Source of the DNA: Dromiciops gliroides
Lineage: Eukaryota > Chordata > Mammalia > Microbiotheria > Microbiotheriidae
Direction: 5' to 3'
Assembly: GCF_019393635.1 (NCBI RefSeq)
Contig: NC_057863.1
Coordinates: 1,442,501-1,506,500, forward strand
DNA length: 64,000 nucleotides
Shown here: one piece after another, positions 1 to 13,800 of the stretch
Layout: every line of letters begins with the position of its first letter
How positions within the stretch are numbered: the first letter of the stretch is position 1
Notes under the pieces: model-generated
Database searches by the model: none
Seen by the model: only the letters and a program-made list of their open reading frames with translations
What the model was told of the DNA's origin: nothing
Made by a program: the position numbers and the translations under genes

Positions 1-2712
1 TACTGGGCAAACAACAACTTACTACTGTGCTGCCCTTCCTTTGTCCTGCAAGGACAAGCTCCCAGAACCAGCCGCGTGGGTGGCTCCATGACCCACCAGA
101 GAAGTCTGGGGCCAAGGAACCCTTTGCCCATGGTCTCCGTAGGAAAGCCACAACACCCAGTGAGAGAAGGCTCTAAGGGTAGAAAGAGAGAGGCCCCCTG
201 GGCCCCAGATCACCCTGGACAGAGCAGGACCTCATGCAGTCAAGGCTGGCCAATGGCATCTCCCGCTCTTCAGTTGGGAGTGGGGGAACACTCGGTCTGG
301 ATCCCTCCCCATCTCCCCAAGCCAGGGTCCGTTGGTGGCTACTTCCCCCCACCCTATTATGTACTTGTCACTCAGTCCAGCACAGCTCCCAGGACCCCAG
401 GGCCAGGGCATGGGGACGTGCACACCTCAGAGCTATTTCTGTCTGCAGCAGCACACAGTGCCTCCTGGGTCCAACCTTGGAGTGGGAGGGCCTTCTGGGG
501 GAAGCGGCCCTGGCACATTGTGCCAGCAAACAGCACAGAAGGCTTTTCTGCTCAAGCACACAGTGTGATACTGGAAAGAATGTGGTCGTAATAATGTCCT
601 CGAGTGACTGCAAGCTCCCTGTCCCAGGAGGAAAACCTCCCAGCAAGCTGGCGATCCTCGAATGCAGGCCCAGGACGCCAGCAGCCAACCACCCACAGCG
701 TAACTCCACAAGAAAATGAGTGGGAGAACACAGACACAGCCACCAGGTGGCAGACAGAAATTCTCCGGTGATTCCACCTCAGAGGACTGAGAAAGGGAAT
801 GTGAGGTCCCCTTTACCTAGCCAGGGTTATGTGGATGGAGGCTGCCTAAATCTTCATCAGGGAGGCTGTAGGGAGGATTCATAAGGTCCTGGAATTCTCT
901 GAGGTTCTGTGTGGGCATGGACGTGGGCAGTGGGCTCAGAGTCAGGAGACATAGGCCTTCTGACACTTCCTCGCTGGGTGACGTTGGAAGTCTTTGTCCT
1001 TCTGCAGCCTCTGCAGCAAGTTGAGCCCAATAGACCCCTCCCAGCTCTGATATTCTAAGACTCTCTCCCCCTCCTCTCTCCTGTTTGTGCCTTATACTGA
1101 CCAGAGGGGACGGGCTATATCTGGGCCATGGCCTGGGGGTAGCTGAGGCTGGGTTAATGACTCTGCCTCCCTGGTGTCCAGGACACTGGAGTGGACCATG
1201 CTCCTCATCAAAGAATGGACTTTGTTGGGGTGGGGGGGGTGAGGTAGAAGATAGAGAGGGGGATACTCCAGGGCAGAACAGAGGCCCCCTCATGGGACCA
1301 ACAAGGACAACGCCGGGGCCAGCATGCCCAGTGCATCTGGAGACCCCTCCTCCCACGGTCTACCTCCGCAACAGCAGCCGCTCCAGAGTCAACATTCCCT
1401 GCCTCTCCTTCCCTCGGGTCCAGGCCCACATCTGACCAGAGTCTCTCCCGAGGCTGCCCCCTCCCTCCCCCTCCGCAGACAAGCCCAGGCTCAGGCCCCC
1501 CACAACCAGCCCAGCAGGGTCCTGACCACTGCTACCATAGTCCTTCGCTAACACAGCCTGTTCACCAAGTCCCTGGAAGAGCCAGTGACTCCCCCAAGGG
1601 ATTGCCTCATTATTCTTTGTACCTGGCTGCCCAGTGCCTAGCACAGTGCCTGATGCGGAATAGGCCTTAATCAATGCTTGTTGATTGGTTGTGATTAACC
1701 GTCCTCAGTCCACCCATCCATCGTCCAACAAGCTTTGAAGTTCCTACCACGTGCTGGGGCAGAGTCCTGCGGAGAGTTCACAACCATTCCCTCGTGTGCT
1801 GCTCATTGGCTACGGGATCCCGCCCCCTCTGGGGATCCCTTCTCCCCCAACTTCAACGTGAGCCTACACGTTTGCAGGTGGGCTCTTGACCATGACCTCA
1901 AGTTCAAAGAGTATCCTGTGGCTCTTCTGTCCTAAAACTTCCACTTCGGAGCCCCCACCAGTGAGCTCCCCTCTAATAGTCAGTAGACTCGAAGCCAAGG
2001 CATTTACTCAAATGGCATAGTAGTAAGCACAGTAGCCACAAATATATGAGCCCCCCCCCCCAACTCAAAGCACATTCCCACGAAAATGCACACGTACTCC
2101 TGGGGAGGAGCAGGCCTGAACCTGGAGAACACCGGCTGTGAGGAGTCCCGGGTGCTCCCCTGCTGGGCAGCTTGCTCGGCTCAGCTCTCCAGGCTAGGGT
2201 CACTCATCTGCTGAATCCATAGCCAGCTCTCTTCTCAGCAGCCAGAGAAGCTGCCCCAGGTTCTATTTCTGTCTGCCCAAGGACTTTCTGCTCCCAACCC
2301 TGGGGGCTTCCTACTCCCACTGCCTCCAGGCTTGGGGAGCTCTGCTTTTCCAAGCCCTCCCACTGCATGCCCAGCTCATCCAACCCCAGGCTGCCCTTGC
2401 GCAATTCCTATAGGGTCACAAACAGGTCATTAGCATATTAATCACTTTTGGCCTTTGTTATTAACTAGCTGTGTGTGTGTATTGGGGATGGGGGGTGGGG
2501 AGAAACTAGATTCCAGCACCCCACACATGTCAAATGAAGAGGCTGGATTCTGCTCGCTCTCCCCCCACCCCAATCTAAAAATTCTAGGAAACGGGAGGGA
2601 TGGAGCAAACCCTGATATGTGAGACCAAACTGGGCAGATGACCAGGGTGCATGAAGCCCAGGGATACTGCTGATGAAAGCCATGCCTAACTAGGCCAATG
2701 TGCTCAGGACTC
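1..2712. other. Non-coding flank with old repeat remnants; no exon recognised
   Basis: No conserved exon is seen on either strand. Short open frames here have no family resemblance. The stretch from about 1,590 to 1,700 resembles the L2 3' end on the plus strand (a 'cagtgcctagcacagtgcctg' type core followed by 'caatgcttgttgattg'). The AT-rich stretch at about 2,405-2,465 has no repeat resemblance and could be a conserved non-coding element, but that cannot be judged from one genome. The region is probably intron or downstream flank of the minus-strand LHFPL-family gene, whose later exons were not found. Confidence 0.4.
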
Positions 2713-4040
2713 TCCCTCCTTCCTTCCTTCCTTCCTTCCTTCCTTCCTTCCTTCCTTCCTTCCTTCCTTCCTTCCTTCCTTCCTTCCTTCCTTCCTTCCT
2801 TCCTTCCTTCCTTCCTTCCTTCCTTCCTTCCTTCCTTCCTTCCTTCCTTCCTTCCTTCCTTCCTTCCTTCCTTCCTTCCTCCCTCCTCTCTCCCTCCTTC
2901 CTTCCTTCCTCCCTCTCTCCCTCCTTCCTTCCTCCCTCCCTCCCTCCCTCCTTCCTTCCTTCCTTCCTTCCCCCCTCCCTTCCCCCCTCCTCTCTCCCTC
3001 CCTCCTTCCTTCCTCCCTCTCTCCCTCCTTCCTTCCTCCCTTCCTTCCTTCCTTCCTTCCTTCCTTCCTTCCTTCCTTCCTTCCTTCCTTCCTTCCTTCC
3101 TTCCTTCCTCCTTTCTTCCTTCCTTCCTTCCTCCCTCCCTCCTTCCTCCCTTCTTCCTTCCTTCCTTCCTTCCTTCCTCCCTCCCTCCCTCCTTCCTTCC
3201 TTCCTCCCTCCCTCCTTCCTCCCTCCCTCCTTCCTCCCTCCTTCCTCCCTTCTTCCTCCCTCCCTCCTTCCTCCCTTCTTCCTTCCTTCCTTCCTTCCTT
3301 CCTTCCTTCCTTCCTTCCTTCCTTCCTTCCTCCCTCCTTCCTTCCTTCCTTCCTTCCTTCCTCCCTCCTTCCTCCCTTCTTCCTTCCTTCCTTCCTTCCT
3401 TCCTTCCTTCCTTCCTTCCTTCCTTCCTTCCTTCCTTCCTTCCTTCCTTCCTTCCTCCCTCCCTCCTTCCTTCCTTCCTTCCTCCCTCCTCTCTCCCTCC
3501 CTCCTTCCTTCCTCCCTCTCTCCCTCCTTCCTTCCTCCCTCCCTCCCTTCCTTCCTCCCTCCTTCCTTCCTCCCTCTCTCCCACCTTCCTTCCTCCCTCC
3601 CTCCCTCCTTCCTTCCTCCCTCTCTCCCTCCTTCCTTCCTCCCTCCCTCCCTCCTTCCTTCCTTCCTTCCTTCCTTCCTTCCTTCCTTCCTTCCTTCCTT
3701 CCTTCCTCCCTCCCTCCCTCCCTCCCCCCTCCCTCCCTCCTTCCTTCCTTCCTTCCCCCCTCCTCTCTCCCTCCCTCCTTCCTTCCTTCCTTCCTCCCTC
3801 CCTCCTCTCTCCCTCCCTTCTTCCTTCTTCCCTCTCTCCCTCCTTCCTCCCTCCCTCCCTCCCTCCTTCCTTCCTTCCTTCCTTCCTTCCTTCCTTCCTT
3901 CCTTCCTTCCTTCCTTCCTTCCTTCTTTCCTTCCTTCCTCCTTCCCTCCCTCCCTCCTTCCTTCCTTCCTCCCTCCCTCCCTCCTTCCTTCCTTCCTTCT
4001 TCCCTCCCTCCCTCCTTCCTTCCTTCCTTCCTTCCTCTTT
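2713..4040. repeat. (TTCC)n / (GGAA)n microsatellite, about 1.3 kb
   Basis: The first ~165 bp is an almost pure TTCC array. After that, TTCC blocks alternate with CCTC/CCCT variant blocks to about 4,035, ending in a short TTTC-rich tail. On the minus strand it reads GGAA. Two very long open frames across it encode only Ser-Phe-Leu-Pro type periodic peptides and are artefacts of the repeat. Confidence 0.97.
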
Positions 4041-7000
4041 CTTTTTCTTTCTTTCCTCTATCTCTGCCTATTTCTGTATCTCTGTCTCTCTTTCCTGCAT
4101 CTTGTACTTGTAAATCTGATTTTGAACCCTTTACCTACTTGATTCTACCCTTCTCTCCATTAAATTATTAGATCCTGCCCAGTGCTGGCTTCTAGCCTGT
4201 GGAGATCGAGGGTCCAGACTCTAGCTTCCATTGGATTAGCTCTCCTTCCTGCCTTGGTATCATCTGCCAGTGTGACAGGCCTCAAACACCATGAAGATGG
4301 CCAACTACAAGGGCTCCATTAAGCCCTGCTCTCCAGGGGCCTACCCTGAGCTGACTGCACAGAGACACTGAGTGGAGAGAGCGGTTCTTGGGGCCACCAG
4401 ACGCCCCCACAGAATGACCCGTCCCTGCCTCTGGCACGCAAGCCATCTATCCAGCACAAGGCTGGGGGGTTCCCTGGATTCCCTCAAGGCTAGAGTCCAG
4501 TGCCCCCTCAAGTCCAATGCCTTCCTGCCCCTCAAGGCACCTCATATGCATTTTATCCATGTGCTCCGTGCATATGTAGCTTACATTCATGTACATGTAG
4601 TATATGTGTGTGCAGGAGTGCATACATGTGTACATGCATGTATGTCTCCTTGGCACAGATCCTAGAGCAGTTGGCCATTTCCTTCTCCGGCTCATTGTAC
4701 AGATGGGGTAACTGAGGCCAGCAGGGTGAAGTGACTTGCCCAGGGTCACACAGCTAGTGATAGGATGGAGCCTCCTTGGCTCAGGGGCAGCTGCAGGCAC
4801 ATCCTTCAGCCACAAGCTCATTGACCTTGTTCTGATGACGTCACTGCTGGGATCCCCACTTCCTCTTCTTGTTCTTTACTTTCCCTTCCATCTCACACTC
4901 TAGAATGTGGTCGGGAGCTGAGTCAGGCTCATAGACCTACAGTTTATGGTTCTGTCCCCTCCCCCTCCCCCTCAGTTCTCTCCTCTGTAGCCTGGGACAA
5001 CAGCCCCTTCCCCCACACGGGGTTGGTGGAAAGTCTGGCCTTATCCCTGTGGAGCCGGGGCCTAGATCCTGCCCCTGCTCCCACCTGCCATTGACTTTGT
5101 GGCCCTGGACAAGTCCCTTCCCTTGTCAAGAGACATTGTGGGAACATGACCCGGTCTTGCCAACAGCCCAGATGCCCTCAGACCCCTGGGGCTGGCTCTG
5201 CCTTCAAGGACTGGGCTGCGTGATGGGCCCACTGGGCCTCGAGTGGTCTGGCCCCCTAAGGAGCTGCCCTGCCTTGGGCAGACACAAGCTTGGCCTCCCT
5301 GCTGGCCACGCTGCCCTGCCTCTTACCTCACAGCAAACCTAAGCCGACTGCAGCCTCTGCCCTCTCAGGCCTGAGGCCCACTGCATCCCCTCAGCACAGA
5401 CCCCAGGCCAGCTCCATCCTGTGCACCCACCAGGGACTCTGCGGGCAGAGAAGGCCCCAAGGCAACAGGAGAAAGGACATGGGCAGAAGTGGGGCCTGCC
5501 CAGGGAGGGTGGCTCTGAGGAGGAGGACATCTGCCTCAGAGACACTTAGAGCTCAGCCCTAACCACTCATTTTACAGGAGGAGAAACTGAGGCCCAGGGT
5601 GAGGTAGGGGGGGGGTCTGCCCCCCAGCCCAGAGGCCCTCCCTTGGGCCTCTGAGGGATCTGCTTCCAACAGAGTCACCTAGGGGCCACCACAGGGCCTC
5701 CAGGTGGGACCTGCCCCGCCAGGTGCCCATACCCAGGATGCCCCCACCCTCTGAGCAACTCAGGATCGACTTTCCAGCAGCAGAGCTGGCCCTGGCCACA
5801 CAACTCCTGCCCGAGAGGGAGATGGGCAGAATGTCTGGGGGGGCCGTGCCACTGTGCTACTTGTCTGAAGAGCCACTCATGAGTCCTGATCTATTAGCAG
5901 CCCTGACAGGGGGCTCCGGGCAGCAGAAGCGGGGTCCCCAGCCAAGGGGTGGGGGCCAGGAGGGAGGCATGGAGGCAGAGGCCAAGGCAGAAAAGCAGCA
6001 TGCCTGCCCCCCCACCCATTCCAGGGCCCAAGCCCGGGGCCAAGAGTGCAGTGGGGGCTTAATAAATGCTTGGTGACTGGTGGATTGATATGCACTAAGC
6101 CCCCTCAGTCACTGAGCCCACTGGTGGGTGCTAGGGAGAGACTGAGGAAGGATGAGGTGGCTACGCCCTGGAGCAGGGCAGAACTGCCCCCCACTCCTGC
6201 CCTCCCCTTCCCCTCCCCTCCCCTCCCTCCTCTTGCCCCTCCCCACCCCCTCTAATCCCTCTGTCCCCCCATCCCCCCTCCTGCCCCTCCCCCCATCTTC
6301 CTCCCCACTCCCTACTCCTGCCCCTACTCTCCCAATGTAGGCAGGCTGGGGAGGGGGCAGCAGAAAGGAGGCTTTGCAGAAGCAGTGCCCGGACCCATGT
6401 GGCAAATCGACCAAGTCCCTTCATTCAGGGTGCCCCTACTTCCCGCAGGGAGCCCTAGCTCACAGGCTGGGCCAAGCCAGAGAGTCAGAGGAGCTGGGCC
6501 TGTGGCCAGTGCACAGAGTGGGAACAAAGGGGTCTCTCTAACCCCCCTGGGCTTTGCCTCGGGCATCCCTGGGCCCAGGCCAGCCTTGCCCAGCCACACC
6601 CTCTTGGTGCCCCCTCCCAGCAGTGTCCTCTTCCCAAAGTAGGCCTCAGGAGGAGCAGCAGAGTCTGGGACCAGAGACAGGACACCCCCTATAGGATGAC
6701 TGTGTTGTTCCTCCCCCCGCCAGAACTAGGAGAACAAGGAGGCCCAAAAGAGCTTGAGGTCCGGGGGGGGGGGGGGGGTGGAGACCCAGCAGCAGTGCTG
6801 GAAGAATCAGTGGGGGGGAGGGAAGGGGGAGGGGAAGGAGTTGGGGAGGAGGAGGAGGGGGAGGGGGAAGGAGGAGGGGTGTGCTCAGTCTAACCTCCTG
6901 GGGCCTGGCCTTCCTCTCGGCCTTTACAATCCTGGAGCTTCCTGGCTCCCTGGTAGCTAGCTCCTGCCCAATACCGGCCTGCTCCACCCCAGGCCAAGGG

Positions 7001-7680
7001 CAAGGCCATTCAGGGGTAGTAGGGAGTCCAAGGCCCACCTGTAAAGGCAAAGCTAGGCTTGGGACAAAAGACTGCAGTAAGTGAATGGTCAGAGGTCACC
7101 TACGACCCCATCTTACAGATACAGTAACTGAGGCTCACAGAAGCCATTTCCCAAGTCCCTGCCTCGGCCGTCAGTGGCTCTGCTCCTGTCATGGGAATAG
7201 TCATTAGGGCTCTCTGGGAGGCGGGTCAATCTGTCCAAGCCACATGGATAGGGATGGGGAAACCTCCTGCCTCTTGTGGGCCCTGCCCTGAGCTAGGAGG
7301 GAAGGATGGGGTCACTTCGGGCTGATCCACAGAAGAAAACGTTCCCCTGAGGGGTAGTTCCAAGTGGGATGCATTGTCTCAGAAGGTAATGAGCTCTCTG
7401 TCACTGGGGGGCTTCAAGCTTAGAATAATTACTGATGCTGCAGGGGAGTCTCATGGTAGAGGGAGCCAGAGCAGATCACTCTTGACCCATCTCAGTCCTC
7501 TCCAGCCTTCCCTAAATGCTGACCCTCTCCTGACCTTGGGGGGTCCGACAGCCCTTGCCACAGGGCACCTCTGCCCTTTGGTTCCCAAAGAGAATGAGGA
7601 CAGCAGGGGGTGAGGCCAATGTCCGGGTCTAGGCAGCTGAGGTAGGGGAGAGGAGGCCATGGCCCCCGGGGCTAACTCAC
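4041..7680. other. Non-coding stretch with MIR/SINE remnants and G/C-rich low complexity
   Basis: No exon is recognised. A minus-strand MIR/CORE-SINE remnant lies at about 4,670-4,770 (the 'gacttgcccagggtcacac' L2-type tail, reading outward). A fragment with 'aataaatgcttggtgactg' at about 6,060-6,080 looks like an L2 3' end. C-rich and G-rich runs occur at about 6,180-6,330 and 6,765-6,885. I searched for exon 3 of the LHFPL-family gene (Gly-Trp/Pro-Gly containing TM3 region) and did not find it. Confidence 0.4.
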
Positions 7681-7819
7681 CTGCTGCCATCTGCATGTAG
7701 CCGGCCAGGGCACAGACTCGCCTCTCAGAGAACCCACTGGGGAGGAAGACGGAGACGACAGCCAGCAGGGCGCTGAGGGCCAGAAGCACGCCACCAGTGG
7801 AGCACAGCACAGTGCTGGT
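7681..7819 (-). CDS. Exon 2 of the LHFPL-family gene
   Basis: 139 bp. The acceptor is a C-rich tract ending in CCCCAG before ACC (Thr), and the donor is GCAG|gtgagt. It encodes TSTVLCSTGG, then a hydrophobic TM2, a short FLPSGFSERR loop and the beginning of TM3. It ends with one base of the next codon (phase 1). Confidence 0.75.
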
Positions 7820-10800
7820 CTGGGGGGACAGAGAGGGACGCAGCTGAGACATGGCCACCCAGGTCGGCGAGGGTCAGGGACGGGCTGCCCAGGTCACTGA
7901 GGGTCAGGGACGGGCTGCCCAGGTCAGCGAGGGTCAGGGACGGGCTGCCCAGGTCAGCGAGGGTCAGGGATGGGCCCCGGAGCTCCAGTGTGGACACCTC
8001 CTGGCCCTGCAGACCTGCCCACACCTTCTTAGGGAGCAGGGCTCAGGATGAGGGATGCTGCTTCTGCCCAGGAGTCTTCCCTGGTCCTCAGAGGGGTCAC
8101 TCCTTGGTGCCCGCAGCACCCTGGGTCATACTGGCCTCAGGGCACAGGACCAGGTGCCAGCCTCACCACAACCCAGGATAACAGATCCTGCAGGCATCCT
8201 GCTCCCATTTTACGGATGAGTCACCTAAGGTCCCCAAGCTTATGCAATGGGCCCGAGGTGGGCCTTGAACCCAGGCCTCTCCTGCCTCTTTCTCTTCTGC
8301 CCACCTGGCACTTCAGGGCATTGGAGGAGAGGGCAGATCCCTCCCTCACCTGCTTCCCAGTGAGCTCTGTGCAGGCAGCTAGAGCTGGTGCCCAGGGGCA
8401 AGCGGGTGACTGACCCTGGAGGGGACTGTATTCCCATTTGCATCCCGAGCCTTATAAAGGGCATCATCAAGCCAGGGTCAGGGTGTTGGGAGGAGGCCAG
8501 CCAAGATGGGAAGAGCTGAAGGAGCTGGAGAGAGAAGAAGGCTTGGGGACAGGGGTGGGGGTGGGGGGTGGGAATGTTCTTCCCCAAGGGGAGAGCCAGG
8601 AAGAGGAGGCTGTCAAGGGGCTGGATGAGCTCAGCACAACCTTCCCCCAAGTGAGAGCATTCCAAGGTGCAAATATGGCCTCTGGAGGTAGTCTCTGAGG
8701 TCCTGTTCCTAGGACCTCATCTCCCCTATTGAATGCCATCTTCCACCCAAGGAGGGCAGCAGCACCAAGACCAAGGTGTTCCCCGCTGGGGGGTGCTGCC
8801 ACCCAGACACACTATTGGGAGCACTGTACTTCCAGAATCGGTCCATTCTCCTCAGCCTTGGACACCGTCCACCACCCGCTCCTGTCTGACCACCCCTGCT
8901 CAGTCTTCTTTGCGGGGATTCCACTGGCCAGCCATGGGTGCCCCACAGGACTCTGTCCTGGGCCCCCGTTTCTCTTTTTGTCACTTGGTGAGGGCTCAGC
9001 CCCCGTGTATTCAGTGATGGACTCTGGGAGCCTGACTCTGAGATCTGCTTATCCAGCCCTGACCTCCATCTGTCACCTCCAACTGGCCCCCATCGGACTT
9101 CCCAACCTGAATGTCCTGCAGGCACCATCACTGGTTTTCTTTCCCTCTGAGATATCCCCAGCCTCCCAGGCCAGAGGCTCCCAGTAGGGGCTCCCTGTGG
9201 CCAAACCCTAACATCTCTCTGCCCCGCCCTCCTCACCTCAGGCTCAGACTATGGCAGTGGTGGTGGTGGGGGGGGTGCCTGCCTCCAGTCGCTCCCCCCT
9301 CAGTCCATCCTCCATTCAGCTGTCAGTGATTTCCCCAAAGCTCAGGTCTGCCGGTGTCACTCCTAGTCAATAAACCTCAATGGATCCCTGGTACCAAATA
9401 TAAAGCCATGCTGGCATTCATAACCCAGCCTTCTCCTACACACTTGCCCCACCCCTTCCCCTGCACGCCTTGACCCGGTGCTGAAGCCCCTTGGTTATTC
9501 CTCACATAAGACACGGCATCTCCTGATGCCAGGTGTCTCCTCTGGCTGTGCCCCCTACCTGGCACGCCATCCCTCCTCAGCTCTGCCGCCTGGCTTCCTT
9601 GGCTTCTTTCCCGCCTTCTACAGAAAGCCTTGGCCAGCTTTCCTGAGTTCTCACGCCTCCCGAGAATGCCCCTTTATCTCCGCCGCATCTTGTTTGCAGG
9701 CTGCACTGGGAGATTCTGCCTTTCTCTGCGCCCCTGTGCTTGGCACAATGTCTGTTGGCTTGACTTGGCTGGGCGCCTTTTCAGGGGCAGACATCCCTGG
9801 GCTGGGCGGATGTGGCTGGGGTCGGGGGAGCCCTGACCCCGCCCATTACCTCCGCTCTGCTTCCCCTTCCCAGAGATCACCCTTTCATATCCCACTTTAG
9901 AGTCAATAGGGTTACCATGGAAACCAGCCAATAAAATCTCCCCCCAGCTCCCCCCACCCCACCCTGCCCAGGTTATAAATCAGAATCGAGGATGAATAAG
10001 CTGCTAACAACCCGGAGAAACACCCTGGCATTAGCCCATCCATCCTGGATCCAGATTGGGGGTGGGGTGGTGGTGAGGAGGCCCGGGGTCCCCCGCCCCC
10101 CGCCTGGTGGGAGGATGAGCATGGCATGAGCACCAGCCACTGACTGCTCTCAACTGCCAGAGCCAGCCCCGCAAAGGAAGCCGGGCTTATTGGGGATCCA
10201 GAACAGGGGATCGGGAAGTCCCCTCCAGATGTCCCCAGCGAGGCTGGGCTTACCACTGTCCAGATCGGTGTCCCTCAGACAGCTCACCCGCTCCCCTTCT
10301 CTATCCAGTCGTCTCCCCCATTCAAATGCATGCCACCTGAGGAAAGAGCCGTGTCACTGGCTCACATCGGCCTCAGTGCCAGGCATCCATCCATTTATCC
10401 ATCTGTCTGTCCAGCTATCTGTCCATATATCCATCCACTTACCCAGCCATTGTCTGTCCATCCATTTATCTATCTGTCTGTCTTTCTAGTCATTCATCTG
10501 GTTTTATGTCCATCCATATGACCATGCACCTATCTACCTACATAGCTGTCTGCCTATCCATCCATTTTTCCGTCTATCCATCCATCTGTCTCTGCCCATC
10601 CATGTGTTTATCTACTCACATCTCTCTGTCTGTCCATCTTTATTTCTGTATCCCTCTACCTATCTATCAGGGTCAACTAGGTGGCACAGTGGATAGAGTG
10701 CTGGACCCAGAGTCAGGAAAACTCATCTTCCTGAGTTCAAATCCAGCCTCAGTCAGATGCAAGTCACTTCAACCTGCTTGCCTCAGTTTCCTCATCAGTC

Positions 10801-13800
10801 AAATGAGCTGGAGAAGGAAATGGCAAACCATCCCAGGACCTCTGCCAAGAAAACCCCAAATGGGGTCACACTGAACAGTAACAAAAATCCTATCTATCAT
10901 CTCTATTCCACTTTCTTTTTCATCTACCGGCCTATACATCTACCTTGAAAGACAGAAGGGAAAAGGCGTGGCAGTGGAAGCTTCCTCCAAGGAGGCCAGC
11001 TTGGATGCAAGGGGCTGTATTTGATCCCAGAAGCACAAGGGAGCCCCTGCAGCTTCTTGAGCAGGGCAGTGACACAGTCAGAGACAGATCTACAGGAAGG
11101 AACGTGACCTCACTAGCGGCCATCGAGACAGAGTTCTGCTTGGGACCTCTGGCGTTTGAGATGCTTACGGAACATCTGATTGCAGATGTCCAGCAGCAGT
11201 TGGTGGCATGAATCAAGCTCTGGGGAGGGGTTGGGGTCAGATAGATCAGCCTGGGAATTATCGACATAGAGATGCTAATTGAACCCGTGGGAGAGGAGGA
11301 GATTCCCAGGGACAAAGAGCAGGGCCCAGACCAGCACCCCAAAGCCTGAGAGTCATTTCTGTTGAGTAAGGGGGCTGATGGCCAGACAGCCAACAGCTGA
11401 GGAACAAGAGGAAAGGGGAGAGGAGCAGAGGACAGGAGGAGAAACCTGGGATGATGGTTTGAGGGGATGGTGGTGTCTGGAAAAGAACTGCGAGGCCAGG
11501 GCATGTTTGTGGGTAGTGGAGAAGGAGCCAGTTGTGAGGGAGAGGAAGAGACCTCGTTGGGATGATGGTGGTGTGGGAGGGGAGCTGAGAAGGGCCTCCT
11601 CTTCATCAAAGACTGGGCAAAGGAGAAGGGGTGGTGTGGGGGCTCTAAAGAGGGAAGGGGGAGTGGCCACCTGGGGAATAGGATGGAGCCAAAGAGTGCC
11701 GTGCTGTGGTGAGGGCCCAGGAGTGATTAGGTCCAACGGTGTGGAACGGATCATCCAGTCATCGCCATGTCGTGTCTCTGTCCCGCCGCACTTGGCACCA
11801 CATGACGGAGGCAATCCAGGGTTGGCACCTGACACTGAGGAACCCACCAGATGCCCACTGGGCTAGAAGGGAGGGCACGGGGCAGAGCTCGCTGACCCCA
11901 AAGGGGAGAGAGAAGGCAAAGGCAGGGTGGTGACCTGGGAGTCCTGTGGCTAGCATGAAGTATGCCCCACACTCCTGCCCCTCCTGGCTGCGCCACTTGC
12001 GCCGGCCCCTCTGAAGCAAGAAGGCTTCCTGGAGCTGAATCTGCATTAATGAAGCACCTGCTGTGTGCTAGGATGTGCTCAGTGCTGTGGATACACAGGC
12101 AAAAGGCAGTGCCACTGCTCAGGGGACACTGCACACAAAGACGTGTCCCAACAGTCTCCAGTCAGGATAAATGGAATACTCCTCAGAGGGAAGGCTTCCT
12201 GGAGGAGGTGGCCTTCCAGTTGAGGCCTGAGGAAGCCAGGGAGGTCCCTGGTCTGAGCCTTCCAGAGACAATGGCCATGCATGGCTGAGAGATGGAGGCT
12301 CTTGTTCCTGGGACAGCCAGGAGGGCGGGGGTGGAGGGGAGGGGTCCCTGTGCCCAAGAGTCAAGAGTCGGGGTGTAGGCCTCAGACACTTAACACTTAC
12401 TAGCTGTGTGACCCTGGGCAAGTCACTTAACCCCAATTGCCTCACTAAAAAAAAAAAAAGAGTCGGGGTATAACGAGGCTGGAAAGGGAGGAGAGGGCTG
12501 TGAAGGCCACACAGAGTCCCTGGAGGTGAGCAGCAGGGAGTGGGACGCAGCCAGACCTAGGCTGTAGGAAGATCAGCATGAGCGCCAAGCGAGTGGACGC
12601 CGGATAGTGAGTGCACTGGCCAGGCGTAAGGCAGTGGGGCCTTCCCCAGGGTGGCTATTATGGAGGACGAGGAGGAAAGAGGAGTGCTGAGGCCGATTCC
12701 TCGGTCACCCCAGGCCCACACAGAAGTCACCTCCCCTGCCCAGAGCCTTGGGGAGAAGATGGGGCGGGGCCTTCCCCAGCTCCAGGACAGTCCAGATGTT
12801 CAGCCCCAAGAGTCAGGCACAGCTGGGGAGGGGGGAGCGGGTGAGAAAAGGAAGGAACCCTCGGGGCTTTGTGGTGCCAAGAGAACCCAGCTGAGGCTGG
12901 GGAGAAAAAAGAACAATCTTCCCACTTCCCAGGGAATAATCCATCAGCCAGGCGCTCAGAGTGGGCGGCCCCCGCCGGCCCCAAATTAATTAATCACTGT
13001 CCTCTCCCAGGCCCTCAGACTGGGCTGGAGATTTTCTAAGCCTGTCAAAATGCAAGCAGGTGTTGGGGGCTGCCCTGGCTCTGGCCAGAAACCAGGGTGG
13101 GTCAGGGGAGCAGGCTGGGGCGTGGGCCGCGTCTCCTCAGAGGCCCATTCTGCGGCAGTGGCGCCAACCAGCGGGGCCCCAGGAAGGCATGGGGAGTCAG
13201 TGGAGACGCCCGGGCCTGGATCCCCAACTGACCATTCCCTATGCTGTGCCCTGTGCAGCCCCCTCCCTGGCTTCTGTGGACTAAGCTGATTGGACTAGGC
13301 AGCTTCTGCATGTTCTGGGGTCCTGACCGAGCCCTGGGCACAGGAGCTGGGCAGAGCCTGGGGCCCAGTTCTGAGGTCTCTCTGTCCCAGTGCCAGGCGG
13401 GGATCAAGACCCCTTGCCTTTCTACCCTCCCCAGGTGTAGGGGAAGGGGCCTGGGTCCATGCAGGCAGGCTTGCCTCCTGCCAGGCTAAGCTGAGGAGTC
13501 AAAGACTGGGAAGGAGGACACAGCCGTGAGCCTCGGGCCCTCGGAAAGGGGACAGCATCAGGCTGGGTCCTGCAGGTCACCCAGAAGCTGCTGGGGTCCG
13601 AGCCAGGGCCCCGTCCCCCATCCCCCACCACCGCCTCCCAGTTAGGCTATCCCCTGTGGAGGGCTCCTCCCACCAAGGCTCCGCTGGAGGCTTCCTGGGG
13701 CGACAGGAGATGGAGGGAGATGGAGTCGCCTCCCAGAGTTCCCCCTTCTGACCTGTGAGGACTGGGGGGAGTCTCCTTCCCTGCTCTCAGAAGCTGAGCT

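Noticed and set aside
2698-4142. Very long open frames (about 380-480 codons) on both strands across the TTCC array
   Set aside because: The peptides are simple periodic translations of a tetranucleotide repeat (FLPS or RKEG). There is no domain, no splice structure and no conservation.
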